From: an uncultured Treponema sp.
GTDB taxonomy: Bacteria > Spirochaetota > Spirochaetia > Treponematales > Treponemataceae
Length of the DNA: 26,685 bases
Assembly (NCBI GenBank): GCA_937902125.1
Contig: CALDIB010000007.1
Location: forward strand, 1-26,685
Direction: 5' to 3'
Below, one piece after another: positions 26,616 through 26,685 of this stretch (the first letter of the stretch is position 1; the number at the start of each line of letters is the position of its first letter). A program made the translations under genes and the position numbers. The notes under the pieces were generated by a model. It was not told where the DNA came from and did not search any database. It worked only from the letters and a program-made list of their open reading frames with translations.

Positions 26616-26685
26616 TTACGCCTGCGGAGCGGCGTCCGCTGCGGGAGCCTCGGCAGGAGCTTCGGCCGCGGGAGCGGCGGCTGGG
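26616..26685 (-). CDS. rplJ: 50S ribosomal protein L10, C-terminal end only
   Basis: Only the last 22 codons and the stop are inside the window, reading PAAAPAAEAPAEAPAADAAP-QA. L10 is the base of the ribosomal stalk and normally precedes rplL, which is the main reason for the call; the visible part contains no L10 core residues. The Ala/Pro/Glu-rich tail is an extension not found in E. coli L10. It resembles the tail of the small zinc-ribbon protein encoded at 1095-1337, with 16 identical bases (26641-26656 and 1126-1141). Confidence 0.7.
   Translation of the reverse strand, partial: PAAAPAAEAPAEAPAADAAPQA

Noticed and set aside
1..26685. tRNA, rRNA or CRISPR arrays
   Set aside because: No cloverleaf-like segment, rRNA motif or regularly spaced short repeats were seen in any gap.

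Overview
The window is a chromosomal block of translation and transcription genes, all on the minus strand, from a Treponema-like spirochaete. The assignment rests on protein wording: EF-Tu has the spirochaetal-looking stretch CAKKYGDHALKYDEIDNAPE, RpoB (1182 aa) and RpoC (1425 aa) have spirochaetal lengths, RpoB has Asn at the rifampicin site corresponding to E. coli Ser531, and the S10/spc/alpha cluster lacks adk, map and infA after secY. This is recognition by eye, not a database result; genus is likely, species is not claimed.

Layout in the direction of transcription (right to left). 26685-17956: the tail of rplJ, then rplL, an intrinsic terminator/attenuator, rpoB and rpoC (stop and start overlap as TAATG). 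17955-16891: hairpins, a consensus promoter, rpsL and rpsG. 16890-16283: a terminator, a second consensus promoter, and a leader of about 430 nt. 16282-4484: tuf, a terminator-like hairpin, then rpsJ-rplC-rplD-rplW-rplB-rpsS-rplV-rpsC-rplP-rpmC-rpsQ-rplN-rplX-rplE-rpsN-rpsH-rplF-rplR-rpsE-rpmD-rplO-secY. 4483-1095: a third promoter with a long stem-loop at or next to the predicted mRNA 5' end, then rpmJ-rpsM-rpsK-rpsD-rpoA-rplQ and a small zinc-ribbon gene translationally coupled to rplQ. An intrinsic terminator lies at 1024-1050. Left of it sits an IS200/IS605-type insertion sequence whose transposase carries an in-frame 66-bp internal duplication; the first 190 bases hold no confident gene.

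Together the genes make most of the large and small ribosomal subunit proteins of the S10, spc and alpha clusters, the S12/S7 pair, EF-Tu, the core RNA polymerase subunits and the SecY translocon channel. Very small gaps and 1- or 11-nt overlaps argue for long co-transcribed, translationally coupled units, broken by punctuation at rplL/rpoB, rpoC/rpsL, rpsG/tuf, tuf/rpsJ and secY/rpmJ.

The least ordinary items are: the 80-aa zinc-ribbon protein whose Ala/Pro/Glu tail resembles the tail of L10; the 5'-end stem-loop of the rpmJ-rpsM-rpsK-rpsD-rpoA unit; the long tuf leader; the rpsL promoter inside nested inverted repeats; tandem hairpins repeatedly placed at gene 3' ends; and the IS200 element with a rearranged transposase and a stem that would mask its ribosome-binding site. 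No wholly new multi-gene system is evident.
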